Assembly (NCBI GenBank): GCA_035712365.1 | Contig: DASTAW010000007.1 | Coordinates: 1 to 64,000, forward strand | Length of the DNA stretch: 64,000 nucleotides | Reading direction: 5' to 3' | Origin: Terriglobia bacterium | GTDB taxonomy: Bacteria; Acidobacteriota; Terriglobia; UBA7540 | Part shown: in pieces, positions 62,912 to 64,000 of the stretch | Position numbering within the stretch: the first letter of the stretch is position 1 | Layout of the letters: every line of letters begins with the position of its first letter | Notes under the pieces: model-generated | What the model saw: the letters and a program-made list of their open reading frames with translations, nothing else | What the model was told of the DNA's origin: nothing | Database searches by the model: none | Translations under genes and position numbers: made by a program

Positions 62912-63778
62912 CTAGATTTTGGGAATCTCTTCTTTCTCCCAGATCACGCGTTCGGCGCAAAACACCGGACCTTCAGTGCAGACTCGCTCGTAGGCTGCAT
63001 GACCCGTTCCTTCCACGCGAATCGAGCATCCCAGGCACACACCGAGGCCGCATCCCATGCGGTTTTCCATCGAGACCAGGCAGGCATGTCCATACCGTCG
63101 CGCCAGATCGACTGTAGCGCGCAGCATCGCCCAGGGACCACAGGCCATCAGCAGAAATCTCTCGTTCGGGTGGCCGGCAAGATATTTCTCGAGCGGCGCG
63201 GTCACAAATCCCTGGTGGCCCTTTGAGCCGTTTTCTGTTGCCAGGACTATTTCCTCGACGTAGTTCTCAAAATCCTCTGTGCCCACCAGGTCGTCGCGAG
63301 TGCGGCCTCCAAAAAAAAGTCTCTGGCGCAGGCCCGCTCTGGCGATCTGTCGCGCCGGAAGCAGCAGCGCAGCGATGCCGATGCCGCCGGCGACGTGGAG
63401 AATTTCATCCGATGCCTGGGCGACGGCCAGGTATTCCTCCTCAAAAAAGCCGTGGCCCAACGGGGCCAGCAGTTCCACCTGGTCGCCGGGCTTGAGCAGG
63501 GCCATCAGGCGCGTTCCGCGTCCGACAATTTTGTAGAGAAGCTGGATGATCTCCAGAGCAGCCCCGTTCCGAGCCGCTTTGCCATTTGCAGCAGAGGCCC
63601 TGACATCGAAGATGCTCATGGGGCGGCGCAGCAGCACGTCCGAGTGTTCCAGCATGCGGACCATCGCGAACTGCCCGGGCCGCGTGGCCTGGGCCTGGCG
63701 CGGAGCATACAGCTCCAGAACGAAATGGCCGCCGGTCAACGGCCGATTCGCAACAACATCTACAATGTCGTTTTGCAT
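62912..63778 (-). CDS. pyrK: Dihydroorotate dehydrogenase electron-transfer subunit PyrK
   Basis: From ATG 63778 the protein has 288 residues. It has FAD-binding FNR-type motifs ([36 protein letters not shown]) and NAD-binding [17 protein letters not shown]-terminal [2Fe-2S] cluster site follows: C-G-L-G-V-C-L-G-C and a fourth Cys in [11 protein letters not shown]. The frame before 63778 lacks a ribosome site and reads into a divergent region. It passes electrons from the PyrD FMN to NAD+. Together with pyrD and the methyltransferase it makes one operon. Confidence 0.93.
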   Translation of the reverse strand: MQNDIVDVVANRPLTGGHFVLELYAPRQAQATRPGQFAMVRMLEHSDVLLRRPMSIFDVRASAANGKAARNGAALEIIQLLYKIVGRGTRLMALLKPGDQVELLAPLGHGFFEEEYLAVAQASDEILHVAGGIGIAALLLPARQIARAGLRQRLFFGGRTRDDLVGTEDFENYVEEIVLATENGSKGHQGFVTAPLEKYLAGHPNERFLLMACGPWAMLRATVDLARRYGHACLVSMENRMGCGLGVCLGCSIRVEGTGHAAYERVCTEGPVFCAERVIWEKEEIPKI

Positions 63779-63911
63779 CTTCCCCATTCTAGCAGAACCC
63801 ATGGCGCGACAGGTGCTATGCACCCATTGGCACGCCGCACATCGCGGCAATTTGAAGGGACTTTTTATCGCAGCCCGTTTTCGGGCTAGAATGCAGAGCA
63901 GGGAACCTGCC

Positions 63912-64000
63912 ATGAGTTTTTTTTTACAATGGGCGCTGATTTTGGGCCTGATCGCGGTGAACGCATTTTTTGTGGCCACTGAATATGCGCTGCTGAGCGT
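63912..64000 (+). CDS. CNNM/HlyC-CorC-family membrane protein, cut by window end
   Basis: Only the first 29 codons are visible: MSFFLQWALILGLIAVNAFF then VATEYALLS. The first TM and the VNAFFVATEYAL motif match the DUF21 (CNNM) domain of hemolysin-like magnesium/cobalt transporters. A run of nine or more T follows the start codon (63917-63925), which could slip during replication. It is divergent from pyrK. Confidence 0.85.
   Translation, partial: MSFFLQWALILGLIAVNAFFVATEYALLS

Overview
The window looks like chromosome of an Acidobacteriota bacterium, probably class Terriglobia and soil-type. The case rests on gene content: an 882-residue ADOP-type MacB/FtsX permease directly behind a PadR regulator, many secreted beta-propeller and Tat-exported proteins, a GMC oxidoreductase paired with a gluconate-dehydrogenase subunit-3-like protein, a CE15 glucuronoyl esterase, and high-GC intergenic DNA full of REP/MITE-like palindromes. 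No rRNA or marker tree was available, so the taxon is an inference.

Layout. 0-9.3 kb: truncated DUF457 membrane protein, lipid kinase, Crp/Fnr regulator, ligA, a cysteine-less IscA/HesB-like protein, a secreted HELTH metallopeptidase, and rnpB (RNase P RNA). 9.3-13.7 kb: arsR-arsM, a MOSC protein, tRNA-Leu(UAG), an NnrS-like membrane protein. 14-18.4 kb: GMC oxidoreductase, its Tat partner and the CE15 esterase. 18.5-25.1 kb: murJ, then the conserved reverse-strand cluster rpmH-rnpA-yidD-yidC-jag-mnmE. Its first three genes use non-ATG starts and two of them overlap, so simple ORF calling misses rpmH and mis-starts rnpA and yidD. 25.3-29.2 kb: lactonase-like propeller, a membrane protein with a small winged-helix regulator, an MFS transporter.

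29.3-33 kb is an accessory, repeat-laden stretch: two GIY-YIG-domain proteins, several copies of a stem-loop repeat, and a 111-bp tandem repeat. 33-42 kb carries a JmjC/cupin protein, a Tat protein with an 8-residue repeat, a CPA2 antiporter, a modular coiled-coil protein, DUF2141 and YceI proteins. 42,076-44,212 is a complete IS1-like element (19-bp perfect inverted repeats, 8-bp target duplication) that carries, besides its transposase, a small basic protein and a predicted proteasome-beta-like Ntn hydrolase. This passenger is the most unusual finding in the window.

44-64 kb: CAP-domain protein, two large secreted propeller/Kelch proteins, amidohydrolase, DksA-type zinc finger protein, an aldo/keto-reductase-like protein lacking the usual catalytic residues, padR-ADOP, gamma-glutamyltransferase, a frameshifted DUF3800 gene, an MFS transporter, an outer-membrane-like protein, the pyrK-pyrD-methyltransferase operon, and the start of a CNNM/HlyC-type gene cut by the window edge.
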